Origin: Perlucidibaca piscinae DSM 21586
GTDB taxonomy: Bacteria > Pseudomonadota > Gammaproteobacteria > Pseudomonadales > Moraxellaceae
Direction of reading: 5' to 3'
Assembly: GCF_000420045.1 (NCBI RefSeq)
Contig: NZ_ATUE01000005.1
Location: 372,001 to 436,000 of the forward strand
Length of the DNA: 64,000 nucleotides
Numbering within the stretch: position 1 is the first letter of the stretch; every line of letters begins with the position of its first letter. Shown in pieces: positions 8,099 to 16,574 of this stretch. The notes below the pieces were generated by a model, which was given only the letters and a program-made list of their open reading frames with translations, had not been told where the DNA came from and made no database searches. Position numbers and translations under genes: made by a program.

Positions 8099-9291
8099 AC
8101 AAACTGGCCGGCGGCATGGCCGGACGACCACGCCCACTGGAAGTTGAAGCCCCCCAGCCAGCCGGTTACATCCATGACCTCGCCAATGAAATGGAGTCCC
8201 GGCTGCAGCCTGCTCTCCATGGTACGCGACGACAGCTCGCGGGTATCGACCCCGCCCAGCGTGACCTCGGCAGTGCGATAGCCCTCGGTGCCGGACGGTT
8301 TCAGCGTCCATGCCTGCAGCTCGCCAGCGAGTGCCAGCAACTCGGCATCGGGAATATCCGTCATGGCTGTCTCGGCCCGGGCAGGCCAGAGCAGCGCCTG
8401 CAGCTCAAGCACCAGCGCCTTGGCCAGTCGCTCGCCCAGCACAGTGCGCAGCAACGCTTTCGGATGTGCGCGCTTCTGTGCCTTGAGCCAGTCCGCCAGG
8501 TTCTCGCCAGGAAGCAGGTCGACCGAGAAGGTCTCGCCCAGCTGCCAGTAATTCGACAGCTGCAGCACCGCCGGCCCGCTCAGGCCGCGATGCGTGAACA
8601 GCAGGGCCTCGCTGAAGGTCGCTGCCGGCACGCTCACTGTCGATGGCAGCGCCAGCCCGGACAGGCGCTCGGTCACGCCCTTCATGGCATCGCTGAAGGT
8701 GAAGGGCACCAGACCGGCACGCGTCGGCAGCACGCTGTGCCCGAACTGGCGCGCGATGTCGTAGCCGAAGCCGCTGGCGCCCAGCGTGGGAATCGACAGA
8801 CCGCCGGTGGCCACCACCAGCGAATGCGCGGTCAGGTCACCCTTCGCGGTCTGCACGCGAAAGCGCGCCTCGCCGTTGTCGATGGCCGTGATGCCGGTGA
8901 TCTCGACATGAGTGCGGATGCCGACCCCGACCTGTTCGCATTCCGCCACCAGCATGGCCAGGATGTCCTTGGCGGAGTCATTGCAGAAGAGCTGGCCATG
9001 CAGACGCTCGTGCCAGGGAATGCGGTGCTTGTCGACCAGGGCGATGAAGTCCCACTGCGTGTAGCGATCCAGCGCAGAGATGCAGAAGTGCGGATTGGCG
9101 GACAGGAAGTTGCCCGGCTCCACATAGAGGTTGGTGAAGTTGCAGCGGCCGCCGCCCGACATCAGGATCTTCTTGCCGATCTTGTTGCTGCTGTCGAGCA
9201 CGAGCACGCGCCGGCCGCGCTGACCGGCGGTCATGGCGCACATCAGGCCGGAAGCGCCGCCTCCAATGACAAGGACATCAACATGCGTCAC
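8095..9291 (-). CDS. BaiN/YhiN-family NAD(P)/FAD-dependent oxidoreductase
   Basis: 398 residues from a GTG. The dinucleotide-binding start VDVLVIGGGASGLMCAMTAG is followed by the family hallmark KIGKKILMSGGGRCNFTN, and the protein ends near GGFNFQWAWSSGHAAGQ. This is the HI0933/YhiN family, of which BaiN is a bile-acid-modifying member. Substrates in gammaproteobacteria are unknown. It is intact and of normal length. The sequence after its stop is a decayed remnant of another gene. It is divergent from hisF. Confidence 0.9.
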   Translation of the reverse strand: MTHVDVLVIGGGASGLMCAMTAGQRGRRVLVLDSSNKIGKKILMSGGGRCNFTNLYVEPGNFLSANPHFCISALDRYTQWDFIALVDKHRIPWHERLHGQLFCNDSAKDILAMLVAECEQVGVGIRTHVEITGITAIDNGEARFRVQTAKGDLTAHSLVVATGGLSIPTLGASGFGYDIARQFGHSVLPTRAGLVPFTFSDAMKGVTERLSGLALPSTVSVPAATFSEALLFTHRGLSGPAVLQLSNYWQLGETFSVDLLPGENLADWLKAQKRAHPKALLRTVLGERLAKALVLELQALLWPARAETAMTDIPDAELLALAGELQAWTLKPSGTEGYRTAEVTLGGVDTRELSSRTMESRLQPGLHFIGEVMDVTGWLGGFNFQWAWSSGHAAGQFV

Positions 9292-9346
9292 GGGCAGCTG
9301 CTCGCAGGAAAGAGGGCGCGATTATAGTCGCGCCGGCGGCGCATGC

Positions 9347-9352
9347 TAAAAT
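9347..9352 (+). promoter_or_regulatory. Extended -10 promoter of hisF
   Basis: TGC-TAAAAT (9344-9352) forms an extended -10 element 31 bases upstream of hisF. No convincing -35 is seen, which is compatible with an extended -10 promoter. Confidence 0.5.
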
Positions 9353-9382
9353 TGTCGTCTGCATCACTACGGTAGCCACCTC

Positions 9383-10156
9383 ATGAGTCTCGCCAAGCGC
9401 ATCATTCCCTGCCTCGATGTCGATCAGGGCCGCGTCGTCAAGGGCGTCAAGTTCCTCGACATCCGCGATGCCGGCGATCCGGTCGAGGTGGCGCGCCGCT
9501 ATGACGAACAGGGCGCCGACGAGATCACCTTTCTCGACATCACCGCCAGCGTCGAGGGCCGCGACACCATGGTGCGCACGGTGGAGCGCATGGCCTCGCA
9601 GGTCTTCGTGCCGCTCACCGTCGGTGGCGGCATCCGCGAGGTCGCCGACATTCGACGCATGCTCAATGCCGGCGCCGACAAGGTCAGCATCAATTCGGCG
9701 GCCGTGAAACGGCCGGAATTCGTCGCCGAGGCCTCGCAGCGTTTCGGCGCGCAGTGCATCGTGGCAGCCATCGACGCCAAGCGCGTGTCGGCAGCTGGCG
9801 AACCGGGTCGCTGGGAGATCTTCACCCATGGCGGCCGCAACCGCACCGGCATCGATGCCGTGGCCTGGGCCGTGCGCATGGCGGACTACGGGGCAGGCGA
9901 GATCCTGCTCACCAGCATGGATGCCGACGGCACCAAGGCCGGCTACGATCTGGCGCTGGTACGCGCCATCAGCGATGCCGTCAGCGTGCCCGTGATCGCC
10001 TCCGGCGGTGTCGGCAACCTGCAGCACCTGGCCGACGGCATTCTCGACGGCGGTGCCGATGCCGTGCTCGCCGCCAGCATCTTCCACTTCGGCGAGTACA
10101 CCATCCCGCAGGCCAAGCAGTACCTGGCCGAGCGCGGCATCACCATGCGACTCTGA
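9383..10156 (+). CDS. hisF: Imidazole glycerol phosphate synthase, cyclase subunit
   Basis: 257 residues. This TIM barrel uses ammonia from HisH to turn PRFAR into imidazole glycerol phosphate and AICAR. Motifs include MSLAKRIIPCLDVDQGRVVKG (catalytic Asp in CLDVD), VPLTVGGGIR, KVSINSAAV, and LLTSMDADGTKAGYD with the second catalytic Asp. It is homologous to HisA in this window. It stands alone between divergent baiN and convergent envC, with its own promoter, separate from hisBHA. Confidence 0.97.
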   Translation: MSLAKRIIPCLDVDQGRVVKGVKFLDIRDAGDPVEVARRYDEQGADEITFLDITASVEGRDTMVRTVERMASQVFVPLTVGGGIREVADIRRMLNAGADKVSINSAAVKRPEFVAEASQRFGAQCIVAAIDAKRVSAAGEPGRWEIFTHGGRNRTGIDAVAWAVRMADYGAGEILLTSMDADGTKAGYDLALVRAISDAVSVPVIASGGVGNLQHLADGILDGGADAVLAASIFHFGEYTIPQAKQYLAERGITMRL

Positions 10157-10192
10157 CCGGCGCGCCAGCACGCGGCACGCCGGTCATCCGCC

Positions 10193-11452
10193 TCAGTAGT
10201 TGCACCAGTTTCCGGGCTGGCTGGGACGGCCACGCAGGCGGGTCTCGAAGTAGAGACCCGACTCGGCCTCGCCTGACCCTGCACCGACGGTGGCAATGCT
10301 GGCGCCTGCAGACACCGACTGGCCGACCTTTGCCTGCAGGCTCTGGTTGTAGCCGTAGAGCGACATGAAGCCGCTGCCGTGGTCAATGATGACCAGCTTG
10401 CCGTAACCGCGCAGGAAGTCCGCATAAAGAACCTTGCCGGCCTTCACCGCCTTCACCGGCGAACCACCGGCTGCCGCGATGACGATGCCGTTCCAGCGCA
10501 GACCGCCACCACGCGGCGCACCGAACTGGGCACGGATGCCGCCGGATGCCGGCAGCGCGCAGTTGCCCTTGTACGGCGTGGAATAGTCAGGCTCCTGACT
10601 CCAGGCCGCCGTCGGTTTTTTCGGCTCGGGCTTGACCGGCTTGCCGGCTTCGCGCGCCAGCTGCTGCTCGCGGCGACGGCGCTCCTGCTCAAGACGATCG
10701 GCCTCGCGGGCAGCACGCTCGAGACGACGCATCAGTGACTGCAGCGCAGCCTGGTCCTGCTTCAGCGCCTTCAGGTTGCGGTCCTGCTCGCGAATCTCGC
10801 TGTTCAGCACCTTGAGCGCCGCCGCGCGCTGATCCTGCGCCACCTTGAGCTGCTTCTGATCCTCTTCGAGCTTGCTGCGAAGCTGGGCGAGGGCAGCGAT
10901 CTGTGTCGCTTCCTCCTTTTCCAGCGCCGCGATCTCGGCCAGCGTGCCATCCAGCTCGCCGATCTTCTCGCTGCGGGCCTTCTGCAGGTAGCCGTAATAG
11001 CGCAGCTGACGCGCCAGCAGGGCCGGGTTCTCCTGGTTCAGCAGCAGCTTGAAGTAGTCATCCTGGCCGGCGCGGTAGGCCTGCTGCATGTCCTGCCTGA
11101 GCGCTGCAAGCTGCTCACGCTTGTCTTCCATCAGGATGCGCTGACGCACCTTGAGCTCGGCCAGACGCTTTTCGCGCTGTGCCGTCTCGCTGACGTTGGC
11201 CGCCATCGACGCCTGCAGCGTGCGAATCTGCTGCTCAGCATCCTTGAGGGCTTTCTGCTGCTTGTTGCGTTCAGCCTGGGTCAGGCGCAGCTTCTTCTGC
11301 GCCGTGGAGATCTGCTTCTTCACCGAAGACAGCTCGGACTGTGCCGAGCGCGCCTGGTCACGCAACTGGCCGCTGGACTCGGCGCCAGCTGGCAACGACC
11401 ACATCAACAGCGGCAACAGCGATACCGCGAGCACATGCCGCATCGAAAACAT
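10193..11452 (-). CDS. envC: Murein hydrolase activator EnvC
   Basis: 419 residues from the ATG at 11452, which has GAGG five bases upstream; an in-frame GTG lies six bases earlier. A signal peptide (ending near LPAGAESS) is followed by a long coiled coil of about 230 residues, a basic/Pro linker and a C-terminal LytM domain. The LytM domain lacks the zinc ligands: the usual HxGxD segment reads RWNGIVI and the HxH segment reads LYFETR, as in EnvC, which activates amidases rather than cutting murein. VIIDHGSGFMSLYGYNQSL matches EnvC. It lies seven bases after gpmI, as in other gammaproteobacteria. Confidence 0.88.
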   Translation of the reverse strand: MFSMRHVLAVSLLPLLMWSLPAGAESSGQLRDQARSAQSELSSVKKQISTAQKKLRLTQAERNKQQKALKDAEQQIRTLQASMAANVSETAQREKRLAELKVRQRILMEDKREQLAALRQDMQQAYRAGQDDYFKLLLNQENPALLARQLRYYGYLQKARSEKIGELDGTLAEIAALEKEEATQIAALAQLRSKLEEDQKQLKVAQDQRAAALKVLNSEIREQDRNLKALKQDQAALQSLMRRLERAAREADRLEQERRRREQQLAREAGKPVKPEPKKPTAAWSQEPDYSTPYKGNCALPASGGIRAQFGAPRGGGLRWNGIVIAAAGGSPVKAVKAGKVLYADFLRGYGKLVIIDHGSGFMSLYGYNQSLQAKVGQSVSAGASIATVGAGSGEAESGLYFETRLRGRPSQPGNWCNY

Positions 11453-11459
11453 GTTCACC

Positions 11460-13004
11460 TCAAGCAGGGATCACAAGCGTGTGACCCGTCATTTCCGGGG
11501 GCTGGGGCAGCCCCATCAGGTCCAGCAGCGTCGGTGCCACATCGGACAGCACGCCACCCTCGGCAATACGAACGCCGGTGCGCTGTCCGAGGTAGACAAA
11601 CGGCACCAGCTCGCAGGTGTGGGCAGTATGCGCCTGACCGGTGCCGGCATCCTGCATCTGCTCGACATTGCCGTGGTCAGCCGTGATCAGCATCTCGCCG
11701 CCCGTGGCACGAACCGCCTCGGCCAGACGGCCGATGCAGCGGTCCAGCGTCTCGCAGGCCTTCACGGCAGCCTCGAAGACGCCGGTATGACCCACCATGT
11801 CGCCATTGGCGTAGTTGCAGACCAGCACATCGAAGTCACCGGAATGAATCGCTGCCACCAGCTTGTCGGTGACCTCGTCGGCACTCATCTCGGGCTGCAG
11901 ATCGTAGGTGGCAACCGCCGGCGACGGCACCAGGATGCGCTGCTCGCCGGGATAGAGGTCTTCGCGGCCACCACTGAAGAAGAAGGTGACATGCGCGTAT
12001 TTCTCGGTCTCGGCAATGCGCAGCTGGGTCTTGCCAAGGTCAGCGAGGTATTCGCCCAGGGAGTTGCGCAGGGACTCGGGGCTGTAGGCCACCGACGCCG
12101 GAATGGCCGCCGAATACTCGGTGAGCATGACAAAGTCAGCCAGCACCGGGCGCACGGCGCGCGTGAAGCCCTTGAAGTCGGTGTCGACAAAGGCCTTGGT
12201 GATTTCACGGGCACGGTCGGCGCGGAAATTCATGAAGATCACGGCATCGCCATCGGCAATCACGGCAGGCGCCTGTCCCGGTCCGGCAATCACGCTGGCC
12301 TTGACGAACTCGTCGGCAACATCCTCGGCATAGCTGAGCTGCAATGCCTCCACGGCCGTGGCACAGGTGCGCACACCGACACCCTCGGTGAGCAGGCGAT
12401 AGGCCGTCTCGACACGATCCCAGCGATTGTCACGGTCCATGGCGAAGTAGCGACCGATGACCGAGGCGACACGCCCCTTGCCAAGCCGCGCCAGATGCGC
12501 CTCCATGGCGGCCAGCGAGGGCTCGGCGGAGCGCGGCGGCGTGTCACGGCCATCGAGGAAGGCATGCACGTAGATGGCCTCGGCGCCACGCGCGGCGGCA
12601 AGATCCACCATGGCATGCAGATGGTCCTCGTGCGAATGCACGCCACCCGGCGACAGCAGCCCCATCACATGCACGGCACGACCGGCCTGCACAGCCTTGT
12701 CGACCGCGGCACAGAGCACCGGATTGGTCTGGAACTCGCCCTCGCGTATGGCCTTGGTGATGCGCGTGAAGTCCTGGTAGACGACACGGCCGGCACCGAG
12801 ATTGACGTGACCGACCTCGGAGTTGCCCATCTGCCCGTCCGGCAAGCCGACATCCTCGCCGGAACCGGAGATCAGGCCGTGCGGCGTGCTCGCCAGCAAG
12901 GCTTGCCAGTTCGGCATCCGTGCTGCCTTGACGGCATTGGATGTCGAGGTCTCGCTGTGGCCGAAGCCGTCGAGAATGATCAGGACGTGGGGTTTGCGGG
13001 ACAC
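11460..13004 (-). CDS. gpmI: 2,3-bisphosphoglycerate-independent phosphoglycerate mutase
   Basis: 514 residues from a GTG. The di-manganese enzyme interconverts 3- and 2-phosphoglycerate in glycolysis. The N-terminal metal site appears as LIILDGFG. The phosphoserine nucleophile is in GQMGNSEVGHVNLGAGR (around residue 63). The C-terminal metal ligands are in NYANGDMVGHTG and LITADHGNVEQM. The length is normal. It is the upstream member of a gpmI-envC operon. Confidence 0.97.
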   Translation of the reverse strand: MSRKPHVLIILDGFGHSETSTSNAVKAARMPNWQALLASTPHGLISGSGEDVGLPDGQMGNSEVGHVNLGAGRVVYQDFTRITKAIREGEFQTNPVLCAAVDKAVQAGRAVHVMGLLSPGGVHSHEDHLHAMVDLAAARGAEAIYVHAFLDGRDTPPRSAEPSLAAMEAHLARLGKGRVASVIGRYFAMDRDNRWDRVETAYRLLTEGVGVRTCATAVEALQLSYAEDVADEFVKASVIAGPGQAPAVIADGDAVIFMNFRADRAREITKAFVDTDFKGFTRAVRPVLADFVMLTEYSAAIPASVAYSPESLRNSLGEYLADLGKTQLRIAETEKYAHVTFFFSGGREDLYPGEQRILVPSPAVATYDLQPEMSADEVTDKLVAAIHSGDFDVLVCNYANGDMVGHTGVFEAAVKACETLDRCIGRLAEAVRATGGEMLITADHGNVEQMQDAGTGQAHTAHTCELVPFVYLGQRTGVRIAEGGVLSDVAPTLLDLMGLPQPPEMTGHTLVIPA

Positions 13005-13108
13005 GGACGTTACCCTGGTCTGCGGACGATCGCTAAAGTGTACCAGCGCTGACGGGTCCGGGGGATCCCGTCAGCCATGCCGGATCACGGCACGCCGGCA
13101 ACAACCGC

Positions 13109-13411
13109 TCAGGGCTTGCGGCTGATGTTGCGCTGCGCCTCGACCTGATCCTCCACGGTCTCGATGAGACCCGAGGCGAGATCGCCGATTTCCTTGTTGA
13201 CGCGCCGGATGGTGTCATAGACCACGCCGATGGTTTCGGCATGTGCCGCCTTCGCCGCCTCGGGATCGTCACCCAGCAGGCCGCGCCGGGCCAGGGCATC
13301 CAGCGGCATGCTGGCGATGGTCTGGTGAATCTGCTCGACCGTGGTGGCGCCCTTTTCGACGGCCTCCTGGATCAGATCCTTGATTGCTTCAACGCGGGTG
13401 AGAAAAGCCAT
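13109..13411 (-). CDS. Conserved-looking protein of unknown function, divergent from fabR-like gene
   Basis: 100 residues from the ATG at 13411, preceded by a good GGAGGA ribosome site. It is helical, soluble and without Cys, with starts such as MAFLTRVEAIKDLIQEAVEKGAT and a C-terminal segment VVYDTIRRVNKEIGDLASGLIE. The open frame extends upstream through the opposite gene, but that part is an antisense artefact. I do not recognise the family. Position next to a FabR/TetR-type regulator suggests it may share its control; this is inference. A -10-like TATAGT lies at 13483-13488 on the same strand. Confidence 0.7.
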   Translation of the reverse strand: MAFLTRVEAIKDLIQEAVEKGATTVEQIHQTIASMPLDALARRGLLGDDPEAAKAAHAETIGVVYDTIRRVNKEIGDLASGLIETVEDQVEAQRNISRKP

Positions 13412-13522
13412 GGCAAAAATCCTCCGCTGCCGTGGGCTGTGGCCACCACCTGAATGCCAGGCGCAGGTGCACAGAGTGCTGACTATAAACGCTCCATGCC
13501 GCCGACCACAGCCCGGGGATGC

Positions 13523-13528
13523 TAGAAT
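13523..13528 (+). promoter_or_regulatory. Extended -10 promoter of the FabR-like gene
   Basis: TGC-TAGAAT (13520-13528) forms an extended -10 about 28 bases ahead of the ATG at 13556, in the 144-base divergent gap. Confidence 0.45.
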
Positions 13529-13555
13529 CCCGCGATCCGGACACGGGATACTGGC

Positions 13556-14185
13556 ATGGCGTTGCGCGAAGAGAAGAAACAGCAGACACGACAGGCGCTC
13601 ATTGATGCCGCCTTGCAGCTCATGCACGACGGTGGCGGCTTCTCCGGACTCAGTCTGCGCGAGGTGGCACGCGAGGCCGGCCTGGTACCGACCGGCTTCT
13701 ATCGCCACTTTCCGGACATGGACAGCCTGGGCCTGGACATTGCCAGCGATGCCTGCCAGACCTTGCGCAAATCGCTGCGTGACGTGCGTCGACGTGTCGA
13801 GGGCGGCGCCGCCATCAGCGACTCGATGAGCGCGCTCGCCAGCTTCATCCGGGCACAGCCCCTGCATTTCGAGTTTCTTGCCCGTGAAAGTGCGGGCGGG
13901 GCGCTGCCATTGCGGCGTGCCATTCAGACCGAAATGCGCGCCTTCACCAACGAACTGGCCGACGATCTGGGGCGCTGGCCCGCCTTCGGCAAGCACACGG
14001 CCGAAGACCTGTTCATGATTGCCGACCTGGTGGTGCAGGCGGTGATCCATCTCGCACTGGCCCTGGTATCACGGACACTGGACGAAAGCGAAGAGGCACT
14101 GATGCAGCGCACCGAGAAGCAGCTGCGCCTGGTCATGCTGGGCGCCAGCATCTGGAAGCCACGCGAGCAGGCCGGCCCCGGCTGA
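13556..14185 (+). CDS. TetR-family transcriptional repressor, FabR-like
   Basis: 209 residues. The N-terminal helix-turn-helix has the FabR/DesT signature: SLREVAREAGLVPTGFYRHF with a preceding KKQQTRQALIDAALQL. FabR represses unsaturated fatty acid synthesis genes in response to acyl-ACP/CoA pools. The next region (SLGLDIASDACQTLRK, LARESAGGALPLRRAI) also parallels FabR. The likely target is the divergent gene or distant fab/des genes, none of which is in this window. The family is firm; the FabR subgroup is likely. Confidence 0.82.
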   Translation: MALREEKKQQTRQALIDAALQLMHDGGGFSGLSLREVAREAGLVPTGFYRHFPDMDSLGLDIASDACQTLRKSLRDVRRRVEGGAAISDSMSALASFIRAQPLHFEFLARESAGGALPLRRAIQTEMRAFTNELADDLGRWPAFGKHTAEDLFMIADLVVQAVIHLALALVSRTLDESEEALMQRTEKQLRLVMLGASIWKPREQAGPG

Positions 14186-14203
14186 GCGGAGCCGGCCGGC
14201 TGA

Positions 14204-14842
14204 TCAGTTGCGCAGTGCGGCAGGCGCCGGCGCAGCGGCCGCGCCGCCACGCTCGCGGGCGATCAACGCATTGACCACCTCCAGCGTGCGCGCGCCTTCA
14301 CCCGGCACCACGTACTTGCCGTTCACCACCATCGCGGGCACGCCGGTCAGGCGGTAGCGGGTGGCCAGATTGCGCGACTGCGCCACCTTGGCGCTGACCG
14401 CGAAGGACTGGTAGAGGCCGTTGAAATTGGCCTTGTCGATGCCATGACCGGCGTAGAAGCCGGCCAGGCTGGCCTGGTCGAAAAGCCGTTCCTTGCGGAT
14501 CTGGATGGCGTGAAACAGCGGACCGTGCGTCTTCTCCACCAGGCCCAGCGACTCGGCGACATAGAAGCCGCGGGCGTTGTTTTCCCAGACCGGGTTCAGC
14601 GCTGCCGGCGTGCGGATGAACTTGACGTCGGCCGGCAGGGTCTTCTTCCAGGCCACCACATGCGCCTCCAGCTTGTAGCAGTGCGGGCAGCCGTACCAGA
14701 AGAACTCGCGCACCTCGATGACTCCCGGCTTGGCGGGCGTGGGGCTGGCAATGCGTGTGTAGTCCTTGCCTTCAACCGGTACCAGGGCCATGGCCAGGGC
14801 CGGCCACAGTGCCAGCAGAGACAGAGCAAACCATTTCTTCAT
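14204..14842 (-). CDS. dsbA: Thiol:disulfide interchange protein DsbA
   Basis: 212 residues from the ATG at 14842, chosen because AAGGA lies eight bases before it and a signal peptide follows at once (MKKWFALSLLALWPALAMA). The thioredoxin-fold active site is FFWYGCPHCYKLE (CPHC). The cis-proline loop is YRLTGVPAMVVNGKY. DsbA oxidises cysteines of exported proteins, including c-type cytochromes before heme attachment, which is relevant to the cytochrome genes in this window. It is convergent with the fabR-like gene, 18 bases apart. Confidence 0.95.
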   Translation of the reverse strand: MKKWFALSLLALWPALAMALVPVEGKDYTRIASPTPAKPGVIEVREFFWYGCPHCYKLEAHVVAWKKTLPADVKFIRTPAALNPVWENNARGFYVAESLGLVEKTHGPLFHAIQIRKERLFDQASLAGFYAGHGIDKANFNGLYQSFAVSAKVAQSRNLATRYRLTGVPAMVVNGKYVVPGEGARTLEVVNALIARERGGAAAAPAPAALRN

Positions 14843-14966
14843 CGCATTCATCCTTGCGGGACAGATCAGGGGATTCAGGTTCCAGCTAACGAGTGGCGAG
14901 AATAACGGATTACCGGCAGCGCAGAAACACGCCATGGCAGCCCCTCGTCGCTGTCATCCGGGCATG

Positions 14967-14990
14967 AAAAAACCCGCCGCGGCGGGTTTC
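14967..14990 (-). terminator. Intrinsic terminator downstream of the cytochrome c4 gene
   Basis: An 8-bp perfect stem AACCCGCC/GGCGGGTT with a 2-base apex is followed on the minus strand by six T residues. It lies about 20 bases past the cytochrome c4 stop and upstream of dsbA, separating the two leftward genes. Confidence 0.85.
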
Positions 14991-15010
14991 TTCACGACAT
15001 CACGCAGGCG

Positions 15011-15670
15011 TCAGTTGCGCAGGCCCTGGATGTAGGAGGCCAGTGCATCGATGTCCTTGTCAGACAGCTTGGCGGCGATCATCTGCATCGGGCCGAGCTC
15101 CAGCGGCTTGTCCTTGTCATGGATGCGCTTGACGTCGGTATTGTCGTCACGACCGGCGGCACGGAAGGCGATCAGCTGGGCCTTGGTGTAGTCGGCGTAC
15201 TGACCGGCCAGGCGCGGGTAGGCGGCATACTGGTTGCCTTCGCCAGCCGGGCCATGGCAGCCGGCACATGGCGCCAGACCGACCTGCTTGTTGCCACCAC
15301 GGAACAGACGCTCGCCCTTCTTGGCCAGCTCGGCATTGGCGGCACCGCCCGACATCTTCTTGTCCGAGAAGTAGGCGGCGAGGTCAGCCATGTCCTGATC
15401 GCTAAGCGGCGCTGCCATGCCCATCATCAGCGGGTTGTTGCGGGCACCGGTCTTGAAGTTGTGCAGCTGCTTGTAGATGTACTTGGCGTTCTGCCCGGCA
15501 ATCTTCGGGAACGTCGGAGCCGGGCTGTTGCCGTCCATGCCATGGCAGCCGGCACAGACCGCGGCCTTGCCGGCACCGGCGGCGGCATCACCCTTGGGCA
15601 TCGCATTGGCATGCGCCAGCGAGGCGGTACCCAGCATCAACACGACAGCGGCGAGAGTCTTGTTCATCAT
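15011..15670 (-). CDS. Diheme cytochrome c4
   Basis: 219 residues from the ATG at 15670 (a second ATG is adjacent). A signal peptide ending SLAHANA precedes two similar c-type domains, each with CAGCHG (near residues 40 and 137) and a later Met ligand region (NPLMMGMAAPL; LGPMQMIAAKL). Cytochrome c4 carries electrons from the bc1 complex to terminal oxidases on the periplasmic side. Its place next to engB/polA and dsbA matches other Pseudomonadales. Confidence 0.94.
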   Translation of the reverse strand: MMNKTLAAVVLMLGTASLAHANAMPKGDAAAGAGKAAVCAGCHGMDGNSPAPTFPKIAGQNAKYIYKQLHNFKTGARNNPLMMGMAAPLSDQDMADLAAYFSDKKMSGGAANAELAKKGERLFRGGNKQVGLAPCAGCHGPAGEGNQYAAYPRLAGQYADYTKAQLIAFRAAGRDDNTDVKRIHDKDKPLELGPMQMIAAKLSDKDIDALASYIQGLRN

Positions 15671-15839
15671 GAGAATTTCCGGTGGCAACCTGTTCTGTGA
15701 AAGCAGGGTGGAATCAGACCCGCGACATGACGCAGCCACGGGTACCCATAAGGCATCATTTTATCCGGGCGAGTATATCGCAGTGCCCATAAGCGGTGTA
15801 GCCCTATAAACTATACGCATTCACCGCCCGGGCCGCGAC

Positions 15840-16499
15840 ATGACTGATGCCGAATACATGCTGGTGCAGCTGGCACGCGCCAGCTTTCTGACCAGCGCCC
15901 CCACGCTGGCGCTGTGTCCTGCCCCGACCGGCCACGAAGTTGCCTTCGCCGGTCGCTCCAATGCCGGCAAGTCCAGCGCCATCAACACCCTGACCCGTCA
16001 GCGCCAGCTTGCCCGGGCCTCGAAGACGCCGGGACGCACGCAGCTGATCAACTTCTTCCAGATCGACGCGGACCGTTGCCTGGTCGACCTGCCTGGCTAC
16101 GGCTACGCCAAGGTGCCGGAGCAGATGAAGCTGGAGTGGCAGAAGCATCTCGCGCACTACCTGCGCGCCCGGGACTGCCTGCGCGGCCTCATCCTGCTGA
16201 TGGACGTGCGTCATCCGCTGACGCCGTTTGACCGCAACATGCTTAGCTGGGCCCAGGAGCGCCAGCTGCCGGTGCACATCCTGCTCACCAAGGCCGACAA
16301 GCTAAATCGCGGCCCGGCCATGAACGCCCTGCAGGAAGTGCGTCGCGGCCTGGTGACGCTGGGCTTCGAGGCCACCATCCAGCTGTTCTCGTCGGTCAGC
16401 CGGCTCGGCGTCGACGAGGCCGCCCTCAAGCTCGCCGACTGGCTGGATGTCACGCTGCCGTCGCAAATCGTGGCCGAGGATGCCACCGACATCGCCTGA
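15840..16499 (+). CDS. engB: Ribosome biogenesis GTPase YsxC/EngB
   Basis: 219 residues. EngB is an essential GTPase for large-subunit assembly. Motifs: G1 GRSNAGKSS, G2/switch I KTPGRTQLINFF, G3 DLPGYGYAKV, G4 TKADKLNR, and G5 near SSVSRLG. It diverges from cytochrome c4. Possible -10 hexamers (TATAAA, 15805-15810) lie in the 169-base gap. Confidence 0.96.
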   Translation: MTDAEYMLVQLARASFLTSAPTLALCPAPTGHEVAFAGRSNAGKSSAINTLTRQRQLARASKTPGRTQLINFFQIDADRCLVDLPGYGYAKVPEQMKLEWQKHLAHYLRARDCLRGLILLMDVRHPLTPFDRNMLSWAQERQLPVHILLTKADKLNRGPAMNALQEVRRGLVTLGFEATIQLFSSVSRLGVDEAALKLADWLDVTLPSQIVAEDATDIA

Positions 16500-16574
16500 C
16501 GCAGACCAGTCGACAGGCGAACAGCGGCGGCTGTGGCCCGCCGGAATGGGGGCCGGCGCGGACCATGCCACGCC

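Noticed and set aside
8030..8311. A 93-residue minus-strand frame ending in the VF530-like peptide
   Set aside because: Only the last 22 codons resemble VF530; the upstream part is an out-of-frame reading of baiN, so it is recorded as a remnant, not a gene.
11151..13052. A 633-residue plus-strand open frame
   Set aside because: It lies opposite gpmI and the start of envC. Its composition is that of an antisense frame in high-GC DNA, and gpmI on the other strand has all its catalytic motifs.
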